Below, piece after piece: positions 45,201 through 55,830 of a stretch of 64,000 nucleotides of DNA. This DNA comes from Argyresthia goedartella (Eukaryota > Arthropoda > Insecta > Lepidoptera > Argyresthiidae): contig OX463824.1 of NCBI GenBank assembly GCA_949825045.1, positions 31,900,001-31,964,000 on the forward strand, read 5' to 3'. Every line of letters starts with the position of its first letter. The stretch's first letter is position 1. The notes beneath the pieces are model-generated. The model did not search any database, was not told the origin of the DNA, and worked only from the letters and a program-made list of their open reading frames with translations. A program made the position numbers and the translations under genes.

Positions 45201-45758
45201 TTTATAAAATATTATATGCCAGTATAGGTAAAGGGTCCAGGCCTTGTTTTTAATAAAAAATTATAACATTAAGTAACTGATTTTAATTTAAATTAAATAA
45301 AAATAGTGGGACACAAATTTATGATGTTGGCTAGGCTACCCTCTTTTTTGAAAAAAAAAAAAAAAAAAAACCACACCAAACCACATGTGAAGGTCCGTAT
45401 GGAGTTATGCAGACCCCGGTAATCTGTAAGGTACCTTTACCTGTGAAACGTTGCATATGACCAAAATTTGCGGCAGATGTCAAAAATAGTGAGATTTGTC
45501 GAAAATAGTGACACCTGTCAAAGATAGTGAAACCTGCCAAAATAGTGACAGGTGTCAAAGGCTTCATGAGGGTAGGTTATATAACGTGGTATTTTGCCTC
45601 TGCTATTCCATCTGGGAATGTACATGTTATTTTTTTAAGGTTCCGTATCCGAATGGTACCAAACGGGATCCTTTTACTAGTCCGTCACCGGAACAACTGA
45701 AATAGGTAGAGAGCTGAAATTTGCTCAGAGGGTCTATTTCTATTGCCGCTCTAGAAAC
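45201..45758. other. Unassigned; short GGTTCCG repeat scrap at right
   Basis: 45475-45560 repeats the word AGTGACACCTGTCAAA-like four times in loose tandem. 45640-45758 is a scrap of the dispersed repeat. No gene is seen. Confidence 0.4.
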
Positions 45759-48390
45759 AATCAAAATCAAAATCAAAAATCATTTATTTCCATAGGAGGT
45801 TGTTACATCACTTAGATCCGTCATTACATTTTTTTGGGTGAGTTCACTAACACAATGGCGGAATCTGTGGAGAAGAGCTCACCGAAGAAACTCCACAGTC
45901 GTCGCATCTTTTGCGTTTCCTTTTTTAAATAAAATATTGTCAAATTACAAAATGAATGCTAATTATATATCGAAACAGCCTGTTACTCAAACAATCTATT
46001 CCCATGGACATCTGTCCTCTAAGTAATCAGATATCCTATAGTAACCTTTTTTATACAATTTCTGTTTTATTATTATTTTAAACTTGTTTAAAGGTAAGTT
46101 TTTAATATCAGTAGGGACCTTATTGTAATAGCGTATACAATTGCCTTTAAAAGAATTACTAATTTTATGTAGTCGGCTTACATAAGCAACCAACTTGTCT
46201 TTATTTCTAGTATTAAAATTGTGTATATCACTGTACTTCTGAAAATTAGTTATATTTCTTTTCTCTATATATGACAATCTTGTGTATGTAACAAGATTGT
46301 CATAGATATATTGAGACACAAATGTCAGAATATTGATTTCTTTAAACTTTTCCCTTAGTGACACTCTAGGCCCTAATCTATAAATTGCACGAACAGCCCG
46401 TTTCTGCAGAATAAATATACTATTAGCATTCGCAGCGTGACCCCACAATAAAATACCATAGGTCATTAGACTATGAAAGTAACTAAAGTAGACTAGTCTA
46501 GCGGTGTCTACGTCGGTAAGAGCTCTATTTTTTTTAACTGCGAACGCTGCCGAACTCAGTCTGTTCGACAATTTATTTAAATGAGGATCCCATTGTAGTT
46601 TGGCGTCTAAAGTAATGCCCAAAAAGACAGTCGACTGCACAAGGTCCAATCTCTGTCCTTTTATAAATATGTCTGTAGTTACCGGGTTCACATTGGGTAA
46701 CACGAATTTAATACATTTAGTTTTCTTTTCATTAAGTAATAAATTGTTAACAGTAAACCAGTTCACTATACTAGAGATAGCATTGTTTACCTCGTCATAA
46801 TTTGATTGCTGTCTTTTAACTTTAAATATCAAAGAAGTATCATCGGCAAACAATACTAACCCATGTTTTGCTTTAACAAGGTAAGGTAAATCATTAATAT
46901 ATACTAAAAACAAGAAAGGACCAAGAATTGAATCTTGCGGTACGCCCATACTTATTGAAGACCCAGGTGATCTTTTCCCATTAACATCGACCATCTGAAC
47001 CCTATCTGTTAGATATGACTCCAGAAGGCCAAGTGCCTGATCTTTTACACCATAATGGCGTAACTTCCTGACAAGAGTGTCATGATGGACGCAATCAAAA
47101 GCCTTGGATAGATCGCAGAAGACACCTATTGCATCCATTGCGTCTTCCCAGGCATCAAAAATATTGTTGATTAGTTCAACACCAGCATTGGCTGTTGAAC
47201 GACCCTTTGTGAGACCAAACTGAGCAATATGAATTAAATTATTGAGACAAAAATGACTTTGCAATTGATAAAGTATGATTTTTTCAAATATTTTGCTAAG
47301 CGTTGGTAGTATCGATATGGGTCTAAAATTGGTGGGGTCTGATGTACTACCAGCTTTAAATAAAGCTATAACTTTACTTAGTTTCATCAAGTCAGGAAAC
47401 ACACATTGATTAAATATACAACAAAGGTGAGGTGCAATAAAATCTACAATGGAACTAATAATTTTTACTGATAGACCATGGGCGTCAGCTGTCTTTTTCA
47501 TTTCCAGGGATTTAAACGCTTTTAAAATGTCTTCATTATTTACGTGCCTAAATTTAAAATCTGTTTTACAATCCTCAAAGTTTTGTTTAAGTATAGATTC
47601 AGCAGCAGCGGGAGATGAATTTAAAGACTTGGTTGTTGAAACTGGAATGTCCGTAAAGAAATTTTCGAAAGCTTTTGCTACTTCTAGGTCTGTACTTAGC
47701 AATTGATTATCTATCTTAAGCTTGAAGTTATTATGTGTATCTTTGGCCTTTCCAGTCTCTCTGTTTATAATTTGCCAAGTCATTTTCATTACATTGCTAT
47801 TAGATTCAATTTTGTTTTTAATGAAATTAGATTTAGCCACGGCACAAACGCGTTTAAACATTTTTGAATAACTACGAACATAATCTAGAAAGGCCGTATT
47901 TTTGTCATATGATTTCTCCTCATAGAGTTCATATAATCTTCGTCTGCTCCCATGAATTCCAACTGTCGCCCAATCACTAAACAAAGCTTTGTTATTAACT
48001 TTTATAGTTTTTGATTTAAATACCGTATCATATTCATTTTTGACAAGGTTAAATACTGAGTTGTACAACAAATTTGGATCGTCACTGTATGGTATTTCCC
48101 ATAGTTAATCTAAAATATTATTCCTGTAGTGTTCAAGCCGAGTGTCACTAACGGGCACACATGTAATATCCTCTTTTTGGTCCTTTTTTATTTTAATATT
48201 GAATATACCTATCTGACCAGAGTGATCAGAGGTTAATTTATTGATGACCGATTTGAAAATGGGCGTAATGTTAGTAAATATATTGTCAATGCAGGTAGCA
48301 GATGTTGCAGTAATTCTAGTAGGCTCCAAAAACAGAATGTTCATGTTGTGACATAAAAATAAAGATTTTAATCTAAATGAACCACAATGA
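45759..48390 (-). mobile_element. 5'-truncated LINE, same family as 197-2145
   Basis: The 3' tail is (TTTTGA)n at 45759-45780. It carries the C-terminal part of the endonuclease domain (48105-48390), a linker and complete RT. Only one stop interrupts the frame. It inserted into a scrap of the GGTTCCGT repeat (45640-45760). Confidence 0.85.
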
Positions 48391-48431
48391 ACCACACCTA
48401 TCATCAAAAATTTAAAATGATCCCCATACAA
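45996..48431 (-). pseudogene. LINE ORF2 (endonuclease end plus reverse transcriptase), one stop
   Basis: Two frames, 48105-48431 and 45996-48071, are in register and separated by a TAA. The upper one holds EPTRITATSATCIDNIFTN and KLTSDHSGQIG (the SDH motif of the endonuclease). The lower (691 codons) holds FRPISILPTLSKIFEK, FGLTKGRSTANAG, FCDLSKAFDCVHH (motif A), GVPQDSILGPF (motif B; the usual Gly is Asp here) and LFADDTSLIF (motif C). The D in PQDS is unusual and may lower activity. About the first 20 residues of the upper frame may lie before the truncation point. Confidence 0.8.
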
Positions 48432-48629
48432 GATACGTGTAAGTTTACAACATGCTTGTAATAAGAGTCTATGGCCAGTTCGGTATTGTTTTGTTTTACC
48501 CCCTCAATAGAAAACAAAATTTAAATTTCGAATTGGAGCCGAGCACTCCTTTTTTTATCACGAGATCTAAGCACTGATATTCAATCATTCAGCCTACACG
48601 TAAGTGAACATGATCAATGTGCAATGAAA

Positions 48630-48875
48630 AATAAAATCCCAGTCTTGGATGTTCATGTGTGTGATGTCACTGTTTTTAGTTCCGACGCTCTAAAAATCAA
48701 TCCGTGGGAGTTTCTGCGCCCTTCTCTCCCACAGTTGTCCAATGTAGAGAGGAGACAAAAAATGACCTTTGCTAAGTATATGTAAATATCTACAGTTATA
48801 AATAAATTTGACTTTACTTTGACTTGACTTGACACGACATCGACATCAGGCTATCCTAGTGTGGGGCCAGAAAAA
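48630..48875 (+). repeat. SINE family 1 split by a short LINE 3' end
   Basis: CCCAGTCTTGGATGTTC and GTGTGTGATGTCACTG at the left, GGCTATCCTAGTGTGGGGCC at the right. Between them 48688-48829 is a LINE 3' end with a (TTGACT)n tail, whose reverse twin is at 55690-55830. A CGAC target duplication is possible. Confidence 0.6.
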
Positions 48876-50405
48876 GGTAGTTCCTGCTTACTGTGTGTAA
48901 CAGAAAGGTGTACTCATGGTTTTGGGGGTTTTTAGAAACATCATTGTGAACAACTTTCTCTGGTTTCCCAGAGAAAGTTGTGAACAATTTGATTTCCGAG
49001 ACTGGATTCCCGTGGTGGATGAACTTTTTCCATATAAATAAGATAAAAAATTACACAAAACAAGGGCATTACAGTCGATATAAAAAGCAACCTATCGGTT
49101 ATTGTCTAAGAGCCTGATTTCAATGACGTAATTTCCCTATTGTTGAAAAATGGTGCCGATACTGCTGTGATAGCTCTTTGCCGGCCACCTGCTCAAAAAA
49201 TCTTGACAACTTTAACACCTCCCTAAACGAACTACTGTCAGTATAAAAATATGATTGTTACTGGCGATATGAACATTGATGTCAAGACAAATAATTGGGA
49301 TCCCAATTCTACGGAATATTTTGACCTAATGTCTTAGCATGGACTTCTCCCTGCATATGTCCTACCGACTAGAGACAAAAACTGCTTGGATCATGCCTTT
49401 CTAAAACTTAAAACAAAACAAAAGCTAAAATCTTTGTAACGAAATCCACTCATTCTGATCATGATTCTCTTATTACATGCCTTCATAACTATCTCCAAAG
49501 AACTTATGCTAAAGCTATCAAGGACGTAGTAAACCACAAAAAATGGCTTCTGACTGTGGTATACTTTATGGTATACTCTTTTGGGGATTGTGACGTCTCT
49601 CAGATCAACAAAATATTTGGAGATAAACGTGCCGTTTCCTTTGATTACGTTATATATCTATGCCGGGTTATATACCGTTTATTCTTCACTGACATTGCTG
49701 CAATTGACTTTACTTCAATCTATAGCGCCGAGGATCCCTCGGAAGCAACTTATCACTGAGTACATCCTTGCTAAAGCAATTACACAAAGTATTAACCTAC
49801 ACAGCAGCAAAAAGTCATTAAACCCTGGATCACGGCAGGTCATTTACGATGTATGAGGAATTGAGACAATTTACATCTAAAACTAAAGAATAATCCTAGC
49901 AAAACTATCACTGCATACCAACACTGTAGAAACTTCTGCAATAAAGTTAAAATAACGCATGAAAGAGCAGAGCTAGAATAAGCGGGTAATAATTACAAAC
50001 GAATCTAGCAGACTATCAGAAAAGTTGCGTTTCTCTCGAAACCAAAGGAAGCTCATAACTTCATTACTGAATCCGGAAACCCAATTGACTGTGTCAATGA
50101 CTTCAATAGTTATGTTTAATATTTATGCTTCGGAACGCACCGGTTTTTTCGTTGCGCGGATCGACCGCGAGTGATCGGGACATCACTAGCTGTCACTTGT
50201 ATAGAAACGAGATGACGAGTTAGAGGTTACTACTTTTTGCAGATGAAAAATGTCTAACACCAGCATCGGAAAGCTTGGTTGAATGTTAATTATAATAATA
50301 TCGTAACAATCGTCGGGAAATAAGTAAATTTCACGCCATCGGAGTGAGTGCTTCGTGCTGTGAAAGGTTGAAGTGGTTCGGTCCCCAATTCGTCGCGTTC
50401 GGATA

Positions 50406-51830
50406 GCGACCCATGTCAAAGTCAAAGTCAAAGTCAAAGGCATTTATTTGCTGAATATAGGTTACATAGGTGATAAAATTATAATAACGGTCGCTTAGCT
50501 ATACTCTACCCGAAAGGGTTTGCAAAATTTTGAGTGTTAACAATATAATTTAATTAATTAAAGCATAAAAAATGTCAAGACAGTATTCAAGATTAAATTA
50601 GGCTTAAATATAAAATGTCAACACTATCATACATTACACACTGGGTACATATTTAACATTAATTTATTAGGAACCCTAGGCACAGTCACAAGGAAGGAAA
50701 CTAAAATTTGTCTTGGAGAAATTCACCAAGGCTATAATAGGCTTTTTCAAGAAGAAGTTGTGATAGCCTTTTTTTAAATAAATGGACAACTTGAATTTCT
50801 CTAATACTATTAGGCAGATGGTTATATATTATGGGCGCCATTCCAAATATACTTTTATTAAATAAAGCTGTTGAGTGACTCGCAGCACTGATCTTATTTT
50901 TATATCTTGCACTGTTAAATTTGCCAAATAAATCATAATTAGTTTTTACAAATAGTACTATCTCTAAAATATATAATGACGGCAATGTGAATAATTTTAG
51001 TTTTATAAAATGGGGTTTGCAGGTATCTGTAGATTTCAGTTTACAAATTGACCTGATGCATCTTTTCTGAGCCTTGAAGGCATCAGTTTTGTCCGTGGAG
51101 TTACCCCAGAAGATGAGACCATACCTCAGAGCAGAGACAACATATGCATGATATGCAGTTAAGACGGCTTTTTGACTGACAACTTTGGAAAGCATGTGTA
51201 AGGCATAAGAAAATGACTTCAATTTAGAACAAACCTTTTCTATGTGGTTTTTCCATGTCAAATGAGAATCTATATACAAACCTAAAAATTTTGTGGAATC
51301 AACTTTATTAATATTCTTATTATTGTATTTAATTTCAAGATTATCTAATTCTGGATTATGGTTGTAATTATTTTTAAATGTCATTATGTTCGATTTGTCA
51401 ATATTAATTAAAAGATTATTGGATGTCAGCCACTCAATCACATGTGATAGTGTACTTGTAATGTCAGATTCCAAAGCAATTACATTATTATTTTTAAATA
51501 GAACTGTGCTGTCGTCAGCAAATAATACCATTGTATTCTTAGTTTCTCTAGGCAGGTCATTTATGTAGACTAAAAATAGCAAAGGCCCAAGAACACTACC
51601 TTGGGGTACACCATATTTGATAAATCTATCGTCAGAAACGTAATTTTGGAGAGTCCTATTATCTTGGCTTAGCCTTGTTACTACGGTCCTCTGCTTCCTG
51701 TCACTCAAATATGATTTAATGAGGTTCATCACGTTACCTCTAACTCCATAAGCTTGTAACTTCCCTAATAAAATCGAATGGTTCACATAATCGAAAGCCT
51801 TTGTCATGTCCATATATAAAGCTACTGTGG
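50406..51830 (-). mobile_element. 5'-truncated LINE inside element X
   Basis: Flanked by TCGGATA at 50399-50405 and 51831-51837. The tail is (TTTGAC)n at about 50413-50437 on the element strand. The coding part runs 50701-51846. Confidence 0.8.
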
Positions 51831-51846
51831 TCGGATACGGCATCAC
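50701..51846 (-). CDS. LINE reverse-transcriptase fragment
   Basis: 381 codons, open, lacking the endonuclease and the first RT motifs. Visible: VALYMDMTKAFDYVNH (motif A), YGVPQGSVLGPLLF (motif B), VLFADDSTVLF (motif C), STKFLGLYIDSHLTW and the C-terminal FNKSIFGMAPIIYNHLPNSI. The first few residues may lie outside the element (truncation point near 51830). It cannot move on its own. The C-terminal end is close to the fragment at 11213-11710. Confidence 0.82.
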   Translation of the reverse strand: MMPYPTTVALYMDMTKAFDYVNHSILLGKLQAYGVRGNVMNLIKSYLSDRKQRTVVTRLSQDNRTLQNYVSDDRFIKYGVPQGSVLGPLLFLVYINDLPRETKNTMVLFADDSTVLFKNNNVIALESDITSTLSHVIEWLTSNNLLINIDKSNIMTFKNNYNHNPELDNLEIKYNNKNINKVDSTKFLGLYIDSHLTWKNHIEKVCSKLKSFSYALHMLSKVVSQKAVLTAYHAYVVSALRYGLIFWGNSTDKTDAFKAQKRCIRSICKLKSTDTCKPHFIKLKLFTLPSLYILEIVLFVKTNYDLFGKFNSARYKNKISAASHSTALFNKSIFGMAPIIYNHLPNSIREIQVVHLFKKRLSQLLLEKAYYSLGEFLQDKF

Positions 51847-53491
51847 GACGGCACCGGCGGCGGACTACGACAGCAGTAAGATTCGACTCCCATCAACCCC
51901 CACCCTTGTGTTCCTCATCCCGTGCTCCTGCCTCGAATTGAGCTTTCGAATTCCGGTCCACGGCGTCAAGGTCAGTACTACTTGTGACATTCCATGGTGA
52001 AACAGCCCTACCAAGATTCCACGCCCTGTCGGTTGAGGCGTGGAATTTATCAAGTTATTTTGTAAATGTGGAAAAGAATCTAGCTGACAAGATAAAACCA
52101 AACAATAATGCAGCTACCGAAAACTTTTTAAAATTCAATGGCACTGTTAAGGACTGACGAGAGAGAGGTCAGCAATTTAATCACTTCGCTAAGAAGCAAC
52201 TGTTCTATAGGACATGACAAAATCTCGTCCAATTTGCTAAAAGACCACACTCAAGCCATTACCCCTTATGTTACCAACATATGCAATATGTCTCTCTCTT
52301 ATTGTATTTTACCCAATCATTTAATCAATCTGTCTTTATTCCAATATTCAAGGACGCTGGTGGAGGCAGTGTCGAAAACTATAGACCAATATTAATAGCT
52401 GTTTAATTAATAATTAATATTAACTAATTAATATGAATTAACTGACTGCCCTGTCCAAGATTCTAGAGAACAAAATGAACAAAATACTAGATAAGTATCT
52501 TGAAAGCAACAAACTTCTCTCAAACTGCCAGTTTGACCTTCGCGCTGGCAGATCAACGTCTGACGCCGTTCACGAGTTAAGGGGATACTTCGTTCGTCCG
52601 TCCGTCGATCCGCAGTGTGAGAGGGATGGAATTGGGGGAAAAATTACATAACGCAGCGCCAAACCACAGAAAATTTGTTTAAAAATAAACTACGATATTT
52701 TTTTTTTAATATTTTTAAGGAGAGTTTACAAATACATAATATTCACATTTTGAACGCAGTTCCACAATACAATTTGGTAGGATTTCAGAATAACAGGAAA
52801 ACATAAAACAATTTAGAGGTCTTTTGGTAATTGATTTCTATCGAGAAAATTTCATCCAATCGCGTTTTCCTTTAGTGAAAAATACTCAATCAACGTTAAC
52901 CCAAAAATCAAATCAAATAACTTCATGGTGGATTAAATGGATTCGAATAAAACGCAAATTTTATTTTCGTATCGCCTTAACTGATTCTTTAGTGAGAAAC
53001 TTGGACTCCGGAAACAAGTGTCTTTGCGTTTGACACTGTTCCTATCCCAAACCTTCTTACTAAACTGGAAAAGATGGGAATCCTCACACTCAGCTGGATT
53101 TGTTCCGCACCTAACTAACTGGAAGAACTCAGTGTATCAAGATAGGGAACTACATTGGCACATAATTGCCATCAACTTTTGGCGTTCCACAAGGAAGTAT
53201 CCTAGGGCCCAGCTTGTTCCTTGTCTACATAAATAATCTCACACAAATGAGCCTAAGCGGTCGCCGTGACCGAAATCGGTCGGACTACATCGTCATCATC
53301 TAGCTTTACACTTCAAATATACATAACTTCAAACAATAATGACATATAGATCTTACCACAGTTTTACTGATCACCGTCAACTAATAAATGATATGCTGTT
53401 GAACGTAGTGATACCGTCTCCCCATGTACAGGTATTCACCTATGGTGGGGAACAGGTACACAAACATTAACTAAGCTACGTAATTATCTTT

Positions 53492-54445
53492 ATCTATACA
53501 AGTATCATAAATCCTCTTTACTGCGTACAAAAACCGCACTTTACGATCAGCATAATGTTAAACTACTTGGTAAAAAATCATTTCTTATCTGAAAAATGAC
53601 ACATTATGACCATAATGTGTAATTTTTCTGCATATTATGACATTCAAATTTTGAACGCCGAAACCCGCCTGCGTGCCGCCGCTAGTTTGTCTGTGCAGTT
53701 AGCACTGACATTCAAACTTCGAACGCCGACGCCCGCCTGCGGCACGTCGCTACTACAGAACAAGCTATACAACTGCAGAGCCACAATGCCGGTCAAACAT
53801 GCGGTTCCTGAATACATCAAAGAGAGCTTATGATATGTGTGTAGATAAACTAGTGTGTGTAACTGTACATGATTAGGCATTAAAACTGTCGAGTGATATT
53901 ATTATGAAACTCGCCTTCGACTCGTTTCATAAATCTACTCTCTAGTATTAATGCCCTACATTATGTAGCAGTCACATAAACTACTATTATCTACACACGT
54001 ATCATAAACCCTCTTTACTGCGTCCAAAAACCACACGTTACGACCAGCATAATGATAAACTTCTTGGTAAAAACTCATTTATTATCTGGATATTAATCAT
54101 TATGACCATAATGTACCAAAATTTGTCAAATTATGACATTCCAATTTCGAACGCCGATGCCCGCCTGCGTGCCGCCCCTAGTGTGTCTGTGAAGTTGGTA
54201 CTACTGAATAAGCTAAACAAGAGAGAGAGCAATGATCAATGCCACAATGCCGGTCGAACATGCGGTTCCTGAACACATCAAAGAGAGCTTATGATATGTG
54301 AGTAGATATACTAGTGTTTGTAACTGTACATAATGAGGCATTAACTCTCGGGTGATATTATTATGAAACACGCCTTCGGCTCGTTTCATAAACCCACTCT
54401 GGAGTATTAATGCCCTCCATTATGTAGCAGTCACATAAACTATTG
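53492..54445. repeat. Two tandem copies of foldback element M4
   Basis: 53492-53985 and 53988-54445 each run from ATCTAYACAAGTATCATAA-like ends through CATGCGGTTCCTGAA and GAGAGCTTATGATATGTG to AGCAGTCACATAAACTA. They match 14123-14633. They are adjacent, in the same orientation, and end about 210 bp before a host exon. Confidence 0.8.
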
Positions 54446-54657
54446 ATTTACTAGTGATTTTAATGTTACCAAAAATGTCTTTGAGTCTAATTAAATCATA
54501 TTACCTATGTATATAACTTTAGTTGGTCAGTTCGGAATCTTTTTGCTAACTTTGTTGAAGCGTCGTTCGTTCAGAACTAACCACACATTGAACTACTAAC
54601 GCAAAAACTAGTTTAGTTGGTTATTCATGAACACGTGAAAAAATCAGTGACCCCTAC

Positions 54658-54814
54658 CTTGGTGGCACCTCGTTCTGCTCGCCAGAGTTGTTGAAAGTCC
54701 AAATGAAGCTGGTCGGCGGCGGGTTGGAGTCTACCACGCAGTGGAGACGGACCGTCTCGTGTTTCAGGGCCCCGTAAACTTCGCCTTCCGTGATGGTTGT
54801 GCAGATCGGCGCGT
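54658..54814 (-). CDS. Side-family gene exon: N-terminal half of the last Ig domain
   Basis: The exon is 157 bp: two bases, 51 codons, two bases. The acceptor is ccccag just above 54814 and the donor is gtaggg at 54657-54652. The product starts APIC and carries HETVRLHCVVDSNPPP followed by FIWTFNNSG. These supply the first Ig cysteine (LHC) and the core tryptophan (IWTF). The extra Cys in APIC can pair with the one in GPCL of the next exon, a feature I associate with Side-type Ig domains. The intron 5' to it is about 9 kb and the intron 3' to it about 18 kb, the latter holding several LINEs. The GC content is clearly higher than in the flanks, as expected for a constrained exon. Confidence 0.9.
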
Positions 54815-55013
54815 CTGGGGATATAGGGACTCGTGAGAAGATTTGTGAACATATTTTTTGGGTAAAGTTGTTTATAAAGCCTTGGATACGCTAGGGGACA
54901 ATATGGCTGAATTAATATACGTGACGCTGCAACGTGGGACTCGTCGCTTCGCATACACTTATATTCATATTCTTTATTGAAATCATAATGGTTACAAAAC
55001 TATTACTATTACT

Positions 55014-55330
55014 ATTACAAGACTCGAGGAACACTAGAAACCCGGACAGGCTCGTATTTAATCAGCCAAGAACATCACTGTATTTAAACAACTGTTCAGC
55101 AATGTGTGTAACTGTTTATAACAAAATACCGGATGGCATAACAACGTCGCCGTTCAATACTTTTAAACGTAAATTATTCCATTGGCTTCTGCAAAACAGT
55201 TATTAGGTACTCTGTTGACGAATTTATTAACTTTAAAAGTAGCTGAAACCGGCCTTGGCTTTTGTTGTTCTTTATGTTTTAATGACTACAAACCTCAAAC
55301 ATTTGCAAGCTACAATTTAATAGCTGACTA
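55014..55330 (+). mobile_element. LINE 3' fragment
   Basis: The plus frame 54934-55206 ends NPDRLVFNQPRTSLYL, VTVYNKIPDGITTSPF and FKRKLFHWLL, the C-terminal end of a LINE RT. The upstream part of this frame is chance. Heavily 5'-truncated. Confidence 0.65.
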
Positions 55331-55424
55331 AGACGTTATATTTGTATAATGATATTAGAACCTTTTTACCCTTGTCTTTGCAAATAATTTTCTTATTTCT
55401 TATTTTTTATTTCTTAAAACATTA

Positions 55425-55830
55425 ACTGAGCAAAGGCGAGCTCACCTCTAAAGAGAGATTTCTATAAGCAAACCTAGGCAAAACAGGAAAAGTTGTGCAA
55501 CAGGAGAGTCCTAGCACACAATAAAACTAGTGGCTTTGTGAGCTGTAGACCTCGTGAGTGACATTTTCTTTTAATAACATACAAACTTATGAATGCACCA
55601 GGTTCAGTATATGGAGTATGAAAGTAGCCGCACCAATAACTTTGTAATCTACATTTTGCGGTCTTAAACAAACCTCATGACTTTTCACTAAAACCAAATA
55701 CCAAACACCAAACGTCTTTATTACTGTAGATATTTACATATACTTAGCAATCGTCATTTTTTGCCACTTCTCTACATTGGACCACTGTGGGAGAAGAAGG
55801 GCGTAGAAACTTCCACAGATAGATTTTTAG
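55425..55830 (-). repeat. Scraps of three repeats
   Basis: 55425-55510 matches the 3' UTR of the 40.5 kb LINE (GGCGAGCTCACCTCTAAAG). 55570-55670 matches the GGGTTCCGTACC family (TTATGAATGCACCAGG). 55690-55830 matches the LINE 3' end at 48688-48829 in reverse (TCTACATTGGACCACTGTGG). Confidence 0.6.

Larger units (their letters stand above)
50115..52052. mobile_element. Unclassified element X nested in the LINE relic
   Basis: The pieces 50115-50405 and 51831-52052 flank the LINE at 50406-51830. The host reading frame resumes exactly across it, with AGTTAT at both edges as a likely target duplication. Near the right edge is a 10-bp stem ATTCCACGCC / GGCGTGGAAT. GC-rich and non-coding, not recognised. 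Confidence 0.6.
49055..53290 (+). pseudogene. Degenerate LINE ORF2, host of nested insertions
   Basis: Left part (49055-50114): IVTGDMNIDVKTNNWDPNS, LPTRDKNCLDHAFLKL and THSDHDSLI from the endonuclease domain, then IKPWITAGHLRCMRN and CVNDFNSY. Right part (52053-53290): FVNVEKNLADKIKPNNN, SNCSIGHDKISSNLLKD, VENYRPI, LTALSKILENKMNKIL, AFDTVPIPNLL and FGVPQGSILGPSLFLVYINN. Related to the LINE at 60293-63325 by order and motifs. It is split at 50115-52052 and again at about 52585-53005. Confidence 0.85.

Noticed and set aside
54625..54954. 109-codon minus-strand frame
   Set aside because: Wrong frame over the Ig exon; the frame giving APIC and FIWTF fits the splice phases.
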